From Prochlorococcus sp. AG-347-I15 (GTDB lineage Bacteria; Cyanobacteriota; Cyanobacteriia; PCC-6307; Cyanobiaceae), in NCBI GenBank assembly GCA_003281585.1, contig QCBN01000004.1, positions 1 through 64,000 of the forward strand: DNA of 64,000 nucleotides. The letters run 5' to 3'. Below are positions 39,180-47,774 of the stretch, piece after piece. Each line of letters begins with the position of its first letter. Positions within the stretch are counted from its first letter, which is position 1. The notes under the pieces were generated by a model. That model was not told where the DNA came from, searched no databases, and saw only the letters and a program-made list of their open reading frames with translations. The translations under genes were made by a program, and so were the position numbers.

Positions 39180-40450
39180 GCCCTAATTCCAAAGGAGTTG
39201 AAATTCTTTCAATTGGAACAGAGCTACTTTTAGGAAATATAGTTAATACAAATGCCCAATGGATTTCTGAGCAATTATCTCAATTAGGATTAAATCACTT
39301 TAGACAATCAACTGTAGGTGACAATTGTGATCGAATTATAAAATTAATTCAAGAAATATCGAAAAGAAGTAATCTTCTAATCACAACGGGTGGCTTAGGG
39401 CCCACCCCAGATGACTTAACTACTGAAGCAATAGCCAAATCCTTTAATGTATCTCTTTTTGAAAGACCACACTTGTGGGATGAAATTAAACAAAAACTTT
39501 CAAGTTCAAAGCTTGAGGACGATTCCTCTAGCTTGAGGAAACAATGTTTATTTCCAGAAAATGCGCAAATAATTAATAACCCTAGAGGCACTGCCCCAGG
39601 AATGATTTGGGAACCAGTCAAAGGATTTACTATTCTTACTTTCCCGGGAGTGCCAAGTGAAATGAAAACTATGTGGGAAGAGACGGCTTATGATTTCATT
39701 AAAACCAAATTTTCAGATAGTTACTCCTTTTTTTCAAATACTCTTAAATTTACAGGCATTGGAGAATCTAGCGTTGCAGAAAAAATTAACGATCTTTTAA
39801 ATCTTAAAAACCCGACTGTTGCTCCATATGCAAACTTAGGAGAGGTTAAACTCAGAATCACAGCTCGAGCAAAGAATGACATAGAAGCAATAAATATAAT
39901 AAAACCTGTAAAAGAGAAATTAAAAAAAGATTTTTCAAAATTTATTTTTGGAGAAGATAATGATACTCTTCCTAGCGTTCTAATAAAAGAATTAACCAAG
40001 AGGAACCAAACTATTGTTTTTGCTGAATCCTGCACCGGAGGCCTTCTATCTTCATCACTAACATCAATATCAGGATCATCTCAAGTTTTTCAAGGTAGTA
40101 TTGTTTCCTATAGTAATAAGCTAAAAAATTCATTATTAAATATTTCAGAAGAAAAGCTTACAAAATATGGAGCAGTTTCTGAAGAAGTTTGTGAGGCCAT
40201 GGCAGTGAACGTAAAAAAGAAATTAGGAGCAGACTGGGCAATAGCAATTAGTGGAATAGCTGGTCCTAACGGAGGCAGTCAAGATAAACCGGTTGGACTT
40301 GTCCATATCTCAATCTCAGGACCAAATAATCATATAACTAATATAAAAAAACTATTTAACTCAACCCGAAATAGAATAGAAATTCAAACACTAAGTGTAA
40401 ATGTGTGTTTGAACAGCCTCAGATTAATCCTATTATCGAATAGTAAGTAA
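39176..40450 (+). CDS. cinA: CinA family protein (ADP-ribose/NMN-processing type)
   Basis: The N-terminal molybdopterin-binding-like domain (about 1-170) starts [22 protein letters not shown] and has [13 protein letters not shown] and NPRGTAPGM. The C-terminal domain (about 265-424) is the PncC/CinA amidohydrolase with [12 protein letters not shown] and [11 protein letters not shown]. Such proteins recycle NMN; the old competence-damage name is historical. It overlaps glyA by 4 bases and is followed by leuC after 13 bases. Confidence 0.93.
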   Translation: MSPNSKGVEILSIGTELLLGNIVNTNAQWISEQLSQLGLNHFRQSTVGDNCDRIIKLIQEISKRSNLLITTGGLGPTPDDLTTEAIAKSFNVSLFERPHLWDEIKQKLSSSKLEDDSSSLRKQCLFPENAQIINNPRGTAPGMIWEPVKGFTILTFPGVPSEMKTMWEETAYDFIKTKFSDSYSFFSNTLKFTGIGESSVAEKINDLLNLKNPTVAPYANLGEVKLRITARAKNDIEAINIIKPVKEKLKKDFSKFIFGEDNDTLPSVLIKELTKRNQTIVFAESCTGGLLSSSLTSISGSSQVFQGSIVSYSNKLKNSLLNISEEKLTKYGAVSEEVCEAMAVNVKKKLGADWAIAISGIAGPNGGSQDKPVGLVHISISGPNNHITNIKKLFNSTRNRIEIQTLSVNVCLNSLRLILLSNSK

Positions 40451-40463
40451 CTATTTTCACAAA

Positions 40464-41870
40464 TTGAGTCAAAATACCCTATTTGATAAAGTTTGGGATT
40501 TACACAAAGTTTCAAGTCTTCCTGGAGGATCTGATCAAATATTTATTGGTCTTCATCTTATCCATGAAGTAACGAGTCCTCAGGCATTTGGCGCTTTAAA
40601 GGACAAAAACTTAAAAGTAAAATTCCCTGAAAGAACTGTTGCTACTGTTGATCATATTGTTCCAACAGATAATCAAAGCAGGCCTTTTAAAGATAATCTC
40701 GCTGAACAGATGATTGAAACACTCGAGAAGAATTGCTTAGAACATAAAATAAGATTTTTTAATATTGGTAGTGGTAATCAAGGAATAGTTCATGTAGTAG
40801 CACCAGAACTAGGTCTAACTCAGCCAGGGATGACCATCGCTTGCGGAGATTCACATACTTCAACTCATGGAGCTTTTGGGTCAATTGCTTTTGGGATAGG
40901 TACAAGTCAAGTAAGAGATGTGCTTGCTACCCAAACCATAGCCATGAACAAATTGAAAGTAAGGCAGATTTGGTGTGACAATAAATTATCTAAGGGTGTT
41001 TATGCTAAAGATTTAGTACTTCATATCATTAATGAACTTGGTGTAAAGGCAGGAGTAGGTTTCGCATATGAATTTGCAGGGCCTGCGATAGATGCATTAT
41101 CGATGGAAGAAAGGATGACGATATGCAATATGTCTATAGAAGGAGGAGCAAGATGCGGCTACATTAACCCTGACGAAAAGACCTTTAGCTACATTAAAAA
41201 TAAATTATGTGCTCCAAAAAATAAGCATTGGGATAAAGCTCTAACATGGTGGAAATCATTAAAAAGCGATCAAAATTCAATTTATGATGATGTTATTAAA
41301 TTAGATGCTTCTAAAGTAGAACCAACTGTAACCTGGGGAATTACTCCGGGCCAAAGTATAAGCATTAATCAACAAATACCTCTTTTAGATGATTTATCCC
41401 CAAATGATAAATTAGTTGCAAAAGAGGCTTATGAATATATGAGTTTCAAGCCAGGACAATCAATAAAAGATACTCCTGTAGACGTTTGTTTCATAGGTAG
41501 TTGCACAAATGGAAGAATCAGTGACTTAAGAGTTGCAGCTAAAGTATTAAAAGACAAAAAAGTATCAAAGAATGTCAAAGCATTTGTAGTTCCTGGTTCA
41601 GAAAAAGTGGCCTATGAAGCAAGACAAGAAGGTCTTGATCAAATATTTAGGGATTCTGGATTTCAATGGAGAGAACCAGGCTGCTCAATGTGTTTAGCAA
41701 TGAATTCAGATAAGCTAATAGGTAATCAAGTTAGTGCTAGTTCTAGTAATAGAAATTTCAAAGGTAGACAAGGCTCTCCAAGCGGGAGAACACTTCTGAT
41801 GAGTCCAGCGATGGTTGCTGCTGCTGCAATTAATGGCAAAGTCAGTGACGTCCGAGAATTTATTAACTAA
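40464..41870 (+). CDS. leuC: 3-isopropylmalate dehydratase large subunit
   Basis: LeuC is the aconitase-like subunit of isopropylmalate isomerase in leucine synthesis. The 4Fe-4S cysteines lie in [14 protein letters not shown] and [40 protein letters not shown] and [17 protein letters not shown] are also present. The start is TTG ([14 protein letters not shown]), forced because family similarity begins there. Its stop shares a base with the leuD start. Confidence 0.96.
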   Translation: MSQNTLFDKVWDLHKVSSLPGGSDQIFIGLHLIHEVTSPQAFGALKDKNLKVKFPERTVATVDHIVPTDNQSRPFKDNLAEQMIETLEKNCLEHKIRFFNIGSGNQGIVHVVAPELGLTQPGMTIACGDSHTSTHGAFGSIAFGIGTSQVRDVLATQTIAMNKLKVRQIWCDNKLSKGVYAKDLVLHIINELGVKAGVGFAYEFAGPAIDALSMEERMTICNMSIEGGARCGYINPDEKTFSYIKNKLCAPKNKHWDKALTWWKSLKSDQNSIYDDVIKLDASKVEPTVTWGITPGQSISINQQIPLLDDLSPNDKLVAKEAYEYMSFKPGQSIKDTPVDVCFIGSCTNGRISDLRVAAKVLKDKKVSKNVKAFVVPGSEKVAYEARQEGLDQIFRDSGFQWREPGCSMCLAMNSDKLIGNQVSASSSNRNFKGRQGSPSGRTLLMSPAMVAAAAINGKVSDVREFIN

Positions 41871-42487
41871 TGAAATCCGAGTTTATCCCACCAATTGGAA
41901 AAATTACACAAATTAACGGGCAATGTATCTCCTTGATTGGTAACGACATTGATACAGATCGAATAATTCCAGCACGCTTCTTGAAGTGTGTTAACTTTGA
42001 CTCATTGGGTGAATCTGTTTTTGAGGATGATAGATTAACTTTAAATGGGAGGCATCCTTTTGATCTAGAAGAAAACAAAAATGCCACAATACTAATTGTT
42101 AACAGCAATTTTGGATGTGGCTCCAGCAGAGAACATGCCCCCCAAGCACTTATGAGATGGGGTATAAAAGCAATCATAGGAGAGAGTTTCGCAGATATTT
42201 TTTATAGCAACTGTATTGCAATAGGAATTCCATGTTTTACACTTCCAAAAACTTCAATTCAAGAAATTCAAAAAACTCGAGAAATTAATTTTTTTTTAGA
42301 AATTGACCTAAAAAGTTCAATAGCTAGATCAAAAGATTTAAATTTTATTCTTGAGATAAAAGAGAGTTCAAGAAAAATGTTTCTCTCTGGAGAATGGGAT
42401 GCTACAGCTACTTTACTTAAGAACGAGACTTTAGTTGAAAAGAAGTTTAAAGAACTACCTTATTCAAAATTTGAGTATGTTAATTAA
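41870..42487 (+). CDS. leuD: 3-isopropylmalate dehydratase small subunit
   Basis: LeuD completes the isomerase with LeuC. Markers are GNDIDTDRIIPARFLK near the N-terminus and NFGCGSSREHAPQALMRWGIKAIIGESFADIFYSN. A length of 205 is normal. It is coupled to leuC by a one-base overlap of stop and start. The downstream psb genes are on the other strand. Confidence 0.96.
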   Translation: MKSEFIPPIGKITQINGQCISLIGNDIDTDRIIPARFLKCVNFDSLGESVFEDDRLTLNGRHPFDLEENKNATILIVNSNFGCGSSREHAPQALMRWGIKAIIGESFADIFYSNCIAIGIPCFTLPKTSIQEIQKTREINFFLEIDLKSSIARSKDLNFILEIKESSRKMFLSGEWDATATLLKNETLVEKKFKELPYSKFEYVN

Positions 42488-42562
42488 ATAATTTTATATA
42501 AAATTTTTAGAGCTATGAGGATTTAATTTTATAACTTTATAAAATTTGAAAATACTGAAATT

Positions 42563-42691
42563 TTAATCCTGTGGACTTTCTAAGTCCTTTCTGTTAGGAG
42601 TTCTAGTTGGATCACTCGCTAAAAATCCGAAAAGAAAAATTCCAACAAAGAAAAAGACGATGGTGTATACAGAAATTTTTAGGGCAAGCAT
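42563..42691 (-). CDS. psbI: Photosystem II reaction center protein I
   Basis: The minus strand from the ATG at 42691 encodes 42 residues: [19 protein letters not shown], a single membrane helix, then [18 protein letters not shown], the standard PsbI end. PsbI sits beside D1 and CP43 and helps early assembly. The gene is 75 bases beyond leuD (tail-to-tail) and 103 bases downstream of psbN on the same strand. Confidence 0.94.
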
Positions 42692-42794
42692 GGAATAACT
42701 AGTGCTGACAGAATTATATCTTATTAAAGATATATTGAAATTTGGGTAAAAGGTTTACTTTTTGTATTTTTTGAAAATTTTGAAATACATTAAA

Positions 42795-42947
42795 TTAATC
42801 ATCATGATCATCCCAAGGATCGCTAAGCTTTGCAGCTTTGGGACCAAAAGCAGTCCAAAGACCAAAACCAGTTAAAGCTAGAAGTACTGCCAGAATCGAT
42901 ACTGCTACGGAGACTGCAGGATCAGGAGCGGATGATAAAGTTTGCAT
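42795..42947 (-). CDS. psbN: PsbN, photosystem II assembly protein
   Basis: The 50-residue product has PDPAVSVAVSILAVLLALTGFGLWTAFGP, which is one membrane helix, and the end KLSDPWDDHDD. PsbN is not a stable photosystem II subunit but is needed for assembly or repair. Start ATG is at 42947 and stop TAA at 42797-42795. It is divergent from psbH, the usual cyanobacterial arrangement. An inverted repeat (42976-42993) lies between the two. Confidence 0.94.
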   Translation of the reverse strand: MQTLSSAPDPAVSVAVSILAVLLALTGFGLWTAFGPKAAKLSDPWDDHDD

Positions 42948-42975
42948 CAATTTTGCTAAGTTTGTAAACAATTTA

Positions 42976-42993
42976 TGTATAAGTTCTTATACA
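42976..42993. promoter_or_regulatory. Inverted repeat in the psbN-psbH divergent promoter region
   Basis: A perfect repeat TGTATAA-gttc-TTATACA sits in the 80-base gap between the divergent psbN and psbH starts. Each arm contains a -10-like hexamer (TATAAG one way, TTATAC/TATACA the other), so it may be a pair of back-to-back promoters or an operator. The GTA and TAC in it are 10 bases apart, not 8, so it is not an NtcA site. Confidence 0.45.
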
Positions 42994-43027
42994 ATAACGA
43001 AATAATATTCGATTTTGTGAATTCAAC

Positions 43028-43228
43028 ATGGGTCAAAAAACAGCATTAGGAAGTCTTTTAAAAGCAATTGGCAATTCAGGTCAAGGAAAAGTTGTACCTG
43101 GTTGGGGGGCAGTTCCTGTGATGACAGTCATAGGGCTTCTACTTTTGGTCTTTTTAGTTATTCTTTTACAAATCTATAACCAATCCCTACTGTTACAAGG
43201 TTTCTCAGTAGATTGGAATGGAAACTAA
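43028..43228 (+). CDS. psbH: Photosystem II reaction center protein H
   Basis: PsbH is a one-helix phosphoprotein-like subunit that stabilises the acceptor side and CP47. The 66 residues read [32 protein letters not shown], then one helix (about 32-50), and the end [17 protein letters not shown], all standard. It starts 80 bases from divergent psbN. The next gene, pth, begins 140 bases later. Confidence 0.96.
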
Positions 43229-43368
43229 GTTTCTGAAACACTCCTAAAAAGTTATTTTTTTCATTAAGGAATTCTAAATATGTTTATTTGGATTTTCTTT
43301 TAATTTATATAGTTATATTTTATTTGTATATTTATAATTCTCAATAGCAAGAGATTTAGAAATACATC

Positions 43369-43971
43369 ATGAATGAAATATATTTAATCGGATTGGGAAA
43401 TCCTGGTAAAAAATACTCAAAAAGTAGGCATAACATAGGTTTTTTAGTACTTAAAAACCTCTCAAGAAAATATAATTCAAATTTTTTTCTAAAAGATAAA
43501 CTTAAAAGCTCTTGCTCAGAATTTAAAATAAACAATTCCACTTACAGATTATTTTTACCTAATACATTTATGAATAAAAGTGGAGAGGCCGTACGAGCAA
43601 TAGTGGATTGGTACAAAATTAATTTAGACCAGATTTATATTATACTCGATGATAAAGACCTTCCACTTGGAAAAATAAGATTCAGAAAAAAAGGAAGCTC
43701 AGGTGGACATAATGGGCTAAAAAGTATTATCGAAAAATTGCAAACTCATGATTTTAATAGAATAAGAATTGGTATTGGGTCACCTCCATCAAATAAAGGA
43801 ATAAAGAATTTCAATACTATTTCTCATGTGTTAGGAAATATTTCTCTAGAAGAAAAATCAATCTTGGATAAAGTATATGAGCGAGTGATAGAGTCACTTG
43901 AACAAATAAATATTAAAAAAGAAGAACACATAATGAATGAATTAAATTCTTTTAATAAAGATCAAATTTAA
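43369..43971 (+). CDS. pth: Peptidyl-tRNA hydrolase
   Basis: Pth frees tRNA from peptidyl-tRNA that falls off ribosomes. The start YLIGLGNPGKKYSKSRHNIGFLVL includes the catalytic histidine. PNTFMNKSGEAV, ILDDKDLPLGKIRFRKKGSSGGHNGLKSI and FNRIRIGIGSP follow. The length (200) is normal. The DUF3146-like gene begins 3 bases after its stop. Confidence 0.95.
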   Translation: MNEIYLIGLGNPGKKYSKSRHNIGFLVLKNLSRKYNSNFFLKDKLKSSCSEFKINNSTYRLFLPNTFMNKSGEAVRAIVDWYKINLDQIYIILDDKDLPLGKIRFRKKGSSGGHNGLKSIIEKLQTHDFNRIRIGIGSPPSNKGIKNFNTISHVLGNISLEEKSILDKVYERVIESLEQINIKKEEHIMNELNSFNKDQI

Positions 43972-43974
43972 AAT

Positions 43975-44232
43975 ATGCGATCAAAACCAGAAACAATAGC
44001 CCATTTAAGTGTTAATGAATATTGTTTTTCAAAAAAGCAAATTAAGGGAGTTGTGGAAGCTAGTAAGTTTAAATGGACTTTTACATGGTCTTTTAATAAA
44101 GGTTTATTATTTGTAAAACCACCCTTGGGAAGAGCATTAATTGAGGATGCATTATTAAGATTTTTATTGAAAAAAGATTATGAACTTGAGGCAGGTAATG
44201 AATACAAGTTCACTATTTCAGCCAAGTTTTAA
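43975..44232 (+). CDS. Small cyanobacterial protein, DUF3146-like
   Basis: The 85-residue soluble protein has a pattern KWTFTWSFNKGLLFVKPPLGRALIEDALLRFL followed by YELEAGNEYKFTISAKF, which I associate with the cyanobacterial family DUF3146 (function unknown). It lies 3 bases after pth and overlaps the convergent RNase H-fold gene by 20 bases. No catalytic motif is seen. Confidence 0.65.
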   Translation: MRSKPETIAHLSVNEYCFSKKQIKGVVEASKFKWTFTWSFNKGLLFVKPPLGRALIEDALLRFLLKKDYELEAGNEYKFTISAKF

Positions 44233-44650
44233 AATCTATATTTTGATTTAGAGCAAATTTGATTTTGCAATAATCCTCTAAGATTATCAATGCTGATATC
44301 GCATCAAGATTTTTATTAAGAATAAAAATCTCCCTAGGTATTAAACACTTCAAACCGCTTATTGGAAAAAGTTCGAAATATCTTGATTTAGCTCTGAAAG
44401 TAGTATTTTTTTCTTCAAAAATTATTATTTCTTTTTTGAAAAAATCCATTTTTTTGATAATCTCTCCACTGGTTGTACCATTACCAATTATTATTTTTGA
44501 TATATTTTCAACATTATTTAAATTTCTGACGTAACCCTCAAGTAATTCACTTTTAAGAATGATGGCTTCATAAACTTTTTTTTCACTTATTTCAGCTAAA
44601 ACGAATCCGCATTTACTTTTTCCAGGATCAATAGATATTACTTTGGCCAT
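44213..44650 (-). CDS. RNase H-fold protein, YqgF/RuvC-like
   Basis: The 145-residue protein opens MAKVISIDPGKSKCGFVLAE, the first strand of an RNase H/resolvase fold with its acidic residue. ISKIIIGNGTTSGEIIKK (second core strand), IIIFEEKNTTFRAKSRYFEL (a glutamate at the expected third site) and an aspartate in LDAISALIILEDY complete the fold. It resembles the YqgF/RuvC-like group, but I cannot tell whether it cuts Holliday junctions, rRNA or nothing. It begins with no gap after the DUF3084 gene. Confidence 0.7.
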   Translation of the reverse strand: MAKVISIDPGKSKCGFVLAEISEKKVYEAIILKSELLEGYVRNLNNVENISKIIIGNGTTSGEIIKKMDFFKKEIIIFEEKNTTFRAKSRYFELFPISGLKCLIPREIFILNKNLDAISALIILEDYCKIKFALNQNIDFKTWLK

Positions 44651-45616
44651 TTAAGGAGTTAACTTTAAAATATTAATTTCAACAACAACAGGATCTACCG
44701 TTTTACTATCTCTTAAAGATACTACTTCTAACTTAAATTTTATATTTCGATTTTCTTTGAGAAAGTCTCTAATTTTTTTTACAAAATTTCCATTAGTATT
44801 GATTTCTTTAGCTTTTGATCCTTTTAATTTAATTTCATCTCTTGTTTCTCTAAGTATTGATTGAATTTTTGAATTTATAGATTTAAGATTCAAATCATTT
44901 TTCTCAAAAATAGAGCTTGTAATAACATCTCCCTTTCTGACAATATATTTATTAACTAATAAATCAGGTGATACAAAAACATAATTATCCCCTTTTAAAA
45001 CATTTGTTGCTGATTTAATTAATAAAATCCAGTTACCACCTTTACTCGCTACACTCTCAATTTTTGTAATATCACTTGGTCTCCACAAAAGAATGTTTTT
45101 TGACTCTTTATTAATGGGGTTAACAATTTTTTGAACAAATTTATCGGCTTCATTATAGATTTTTGTTAGATCTAATTTTATATTTGAACTAGAATTAATC
45201 TCCGCAATAAATAAAGTTTGTCCTCTTTTAATAACAATATTCCCTCTTCTAAATTCATTAACATTATTTTTTAATTGATTTAATTCTTTTTCTTTTTGGA
45301 TAATTTTACTTTCAAGTTTCTTTCGTTCTTCTTGCAAAGGCACAAGAGCCCTTTTACTTTCATCCAAAGTTCTTTGCAAGAAAGGAATGTCAACAAAAAG
45401 TCTTTGTCTAAATTCTTCACTAACCAAAATTAACAAACCTATTGATATCGAACTAATAAAACCACCTGTTAATACAGTTATTATAGTTGCTGTCTTCTTT
45501 GGTCTTAATTTTAAGATACTAAATCTTGCTTTACCAATTTTTGTACCAAGAAGATCACCAAATGGTGCGATTAGTCCTCCGAGTAATATTAGAAAAACAA
45601 TTAAAATCCAAGCCAC
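44651..45616 (-). CDS. DUF3084 family membrane-anchored coiled-coil protein
   Basis: The N-terminus has two hydrophobic helices (about 2-20 and 40-63, with IVFLILLGGLIAPFGDLLGTKIG and TVLTGGFISSISIGLLILV). A charged coiled coil follows (about 78-120, LDESKRALVPLQEERKKLES), then a C-terminal globular domain. This layout is the cyanobacterial DUF3084 family, whose function is unknown. It lies 39 bases downstream of ntcA and abuts the RNase H-fold gene with no spacer, so all three may form one transcript. Confidence 0.75.
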   Translation of the reverse strand: MAWILIVFLILLGGLIAPFGDLLGTKIGKARFSILKLRPKKTATIITVLTGGFISSISIGLLILVSEEFRQRLFVDIPFLQRTLDESKRALVPLQEERKKLESKIIQKEKELNQLKNNVNEFRRGNIVIKRGQTLFIAEINSSSNIKLDLTKIYNEADKFVQKIVNPINKESKNILLWRPSDITKIESVASKGGNWILLIKSATNVLKGDNYVFVSPDLLVNKYIVRKGDVITSSIFEKNDLNLKSINSKIQSILRETRDEIKLKGSKAKEINTNGNFVKKIRDFLKENRNIKFKLEVVSLRDSKTVDPVVVEINILKLTP

Positions 45617-45655
45617 AGTATTTCACTTAACCAATGCATCATAATAAATAATGAA

Positions 45656-46390
45656 TCAATTAAATCTTTTTGCAAGCGCTATTGGGTCAAATACTGTAAT
45701 CTTTTTTCTTTCAATAATGAGGAGTCCGGAATCCTTTAAATCGCCCAATAATCTAGTAATCGTTACTCTTGTTGAGCCAATAGCTTCGGCTATAGCTTGA
45801 TGTGAAAGCCTTAAGTCTATTGTAATACCTTTTTCACTTGCAACACCAAAGTCTCTACAAAGAACCATTAAAAAACTAACTAATCGAGAAGACATATCTC
45901 TATGGGTAAGAGTTTCTATCATTGTTTCTGTCTGAAGGATTCTACTTGAAAGACCCTGCAACAATAGCAGTCCTACTGATGCATCTTCCTCTATTGCTCT
46001 TAAAACAGAATTCGCAGGAGCTGTTATCATTTCAACTCTTGTGAATGCTATGGCATGATAAAAACGATCAGATCTATGACCTGTTAGTAGAGATAAAACT
46101 CCAAAAAGACTATTCTCTCTTAAAAGAGCAACAGTTATCTCTTCACCTGACTCATAAACTCTCGATAACCTTACTGCTCCTCTTCTTATCAGATAAACCC
46201 TCTCTGCAGGATCACCTGGGAAAAATATTGTTTTAGATCTCTCAACCATTTCTGTGCTTGCACCCTCTAGACCTTTAATTACTTCCATTAAAGTTCTATT
46301 TATTGGAAAACGTTCTCCAACAGAGTTAATTTTACTTTGTCCGGACTGTTGCGAACTAAAGCTGCTGAATCCTCTAGAAGCAGGTATCAT
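45656..46390 (-). CDS. ntcA: Global nitrogen regulator NtcA
   Basis: NtcA is the CRP-family activator of nitrogen assimilation genes in cyanobacteria and senses 2-oxoglutarate. The 244-residue protein has the cyclic-nucleotide-like sensor fold ([36 protein letters not shown]) and a C-terminal helix-turn-helix, [23 protein letters not shown], nearly invariant in NtcA. A long effector helix is seen between. The amino end (about 20 residues) is longer than in the freshwater protein. An NtcA-like site lies upstream (46411-46452), consistent with self-control. Confidence 0.96.
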   Translation of the reverse strand: MIPASRGFSSFSSQQSGQSKINSVGERFPINRTLMEVIKGLEGASTEMVERSKTIFFPGDPAERVYLIRRGAVRLSRVYESGEEITVALLRENSLFGVLSLLTGHRSDRFYHAIAFTRVEMITAPANSVLRAIEEDASVGLLLLQGLSSRILQTETMIETLTHRDMSSRLVSFLMVLCRDFGVASEKGITIDLRLSHQAIAEAIGSTRVTITRLLGDLKDSGLLIIERKKITVFDPIALAKRFN

Positions 46391-46410
46391 AAATATCTTG
46401 ACTATTAAAA

Positions 46411-46452
46411 AATTTAAGGAGACACCTCAAAATATCTTGTATCAACAGTAAC
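46411..46452 (-). promoter_or_regulatory. NtcA-like autoregulatory promoter of ntcA
   Basis: On the minus strand GTT-ACTGTTGA-TAC (46452-46439) matches GTA-N8-TAC at five of six positions. TAAATT (46416-46411) follows exactly 22 bases later as the -10 box (TAN3T). The start codon is at 46390, so the leader would be short (roughly 14 bases). The half-site mismatch and short leader lower certainty, but the spacing is the class II spacing also seen at amt. Confidence 0.65.
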
Positions 46453-46593
46453 AATTTTCAATTCTTTTCGTTTCTCTATTAACTTAATCTAAGTATGTTT
46501 GAAATTTGCCAAAGATTTTTTAAGTAAAATTACACTATATGCAGCGTAAATAAAATCAAATTATACTGTATGTAGAAAAGAAATTTAAAAATA

Positions 46594-47175
46594 ATGGTAA
46601 ACAGTTCAACTTGTAATTATTCCAAAGGTGATCTTGATGTTGTAAATATAAATACTGCTAACAAAACAAACTTAAAGAAATTTTCACAAAACGGACAAAT
46701 CCAAATTTTTCAATCTCCTTATAGAGGAAGTTATTCATCTATTATCAGAGACTCTCTACGAAATGCAGCGCTCGGTAAGAAAGTACTTTTAATACAATTT
46801 ATGAAAGGAGGGGTTAACCAAGGGATTGCTAATTCAATCAAGCTTTGTGGTAATTTAACTTGGATAAGATCATCCAATTCCCCCGATCAATATAATTCTG
46901 ATGAAATTGAAAATAACGAAAATTTAAAGCAATCTATTTTTGTATCTACTAATGAATTATGGAATTTTTGTAAAAAAGAATTACTTTCAGGTGAGAATGA
47001 TCAAATCATACTTGATGAAATTTTTCTTGCTATTGAGATGAAGATTATAGATAAGGATGATTTGATTTCAACACTTGAAAACCGATTTATATCAGGAGAT
47101 GTAATCCTTACTGGTACATGTATTCCTAAAGATTTATTATTAATGGCTAATCAAATTACTGAACTTCGCTCATAA
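46594..47175 (+). CDS. CobO-like (cobalamin adenosyltransferase-related) protein with degenerate P-loop
   Basis: The fold resembles CobO/BtuR: strand and helix IQIFQSPYRGSYSSIIRDSLRNAALGKKVLLIQFMKGG, then DQIILDEIFLAIEMKII and VILTGTCIPKDLLLMANQITEL near the end. In true CobO the first loop is G-x-G-K-T-T; here it is SPYRGSYSS with no GKT, so ATP binding by a Walker A loop is unlikely. It may be a cyanobacterial paralog with another role. A -10-like TATACT sits at 46562-46567. It is 4 bases before dcd. Confidence 0.72.
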   Translation: MVNSSTCNYSKGDLDVVNINTANKTNLKKFSQNGQIQIFQSPYRGSYSSIIRDSLRNAALGKKVLLIQFMKGGVNQGIANSIKLCGNLTWIRSSNSPDQYNSDEIENNENLKQSIFVSTNELWNFCKKELLSGENDQIILDEIFLAIEMKIIDKDDLISTLENRFISGDVILTGTCIPKDLLLMANQITELRS

Positions 47176-47179
47176 AACA

Positions 47180-47773
47180 ATGCTTAAAAATGATCTGTGG
47201 ATAAATCAAAAAGCATCTGAAGGGATGATAAACCCGTTCCAATCAAATTTGGTGCGGCATCTTGAGCCTGATAATCAACAAAAACCGGTTTTGAGTTATG
47301 GATGTTCCTCTTATGGCTATGATTTAAGACTCTCATCAAAAGAATTCCTAATTTTTAGACATATTCCCGGTACTGTGATGAACCCTAAAAAGTTTAATCC
47401 TAAGAACTTAGAAAAAACTGTTCTTCATCACGATGATGATGGAGACTTTTTTATTCTTCCCGCTCATTCATATGGTTTAGGAGTGGCTTTTGAGAAAATG
47501 AAAGTGCCAGAAAATATCACTGTGATATGTATAGGCAAAAGTACTTATGCAAGATTAGGGATTATAGTAAATACAACACCTGCAGAAGCAGGGTGGGAAG
47601 GCCACCTAACTTTAGAGTTTAGTAATAGTTCAGGAGCAGATTGCAGAATCTATGCTGAAGAGGGTATTTGTCAACTACTCTTTTTTGAGGGTGATCCTTG
47701 CTCTACAACGTATGAAGATAGAAAAGGTAAATATCAAAATCAACCAGAGAGGGTAACTTTAGCGAAGATCTAA
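47180..47773 (+). CDS. dcd: dCTP deaminase
   Basis: Dcd converts dCTP to dUTP, feeding dTMP synthesis. Motifs are SYGCSSYGYDLRLS, ILPAHSYGLGVAFEKMKVPENI, ICIGKSTYARLGIIVNTTPAEAGWEGHLTLEFSN with the catalytic glutamate, and EGICQLLFF. A length of 197 is normal. It is 4 bases after the CobO-like gene and one base before thyX. Whether it also has dUTPase activity is not clear from sequence. Confidence 0.95.
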   Translation: MLKNDLWINQKASEGMINPFQSNLVRHLEPDNQQKPVLSYGCSSYGYDLRLSSKEFLIFRHIPGTVMNPKKFNPKNLEKTVLHHDDDGDFFILPAHSYGLGVAFEKMKVPENITVICIGKSTYARLGIIVNTTPAEAGWEGHLTLEFSNSSGADCRIYAEEGICQLLFFEGDPCSTTYEDRKGKYQNQPERVTLAKI

Positions 47774-47774
47774 A

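Noticed and set aside
39721-40035. 104-codon antisense open frame over cinA
   Set aside because: Shadow of cinA on the other strand, without a promoter or ribosome site.
41863-42177. 104-codon antisense open frame over leuD
   Set aside because: Opposite-strand shadow of leuD; leuD has all its family motifs.
42746-42758. Possible NtcA site GTA-AAAGGTT-TAC between psbI and psbN
   Set aside because: The spacer is 7 bases, not 8, and no TAN3T box at a fitting distance points to a nitrogen gene.
42977-42992. GTA...TAC in the psbN-psbH repeat as an NtcA site
   Set aside because: The half-sites are 10 bases apart; kept only as an inverted repeat.
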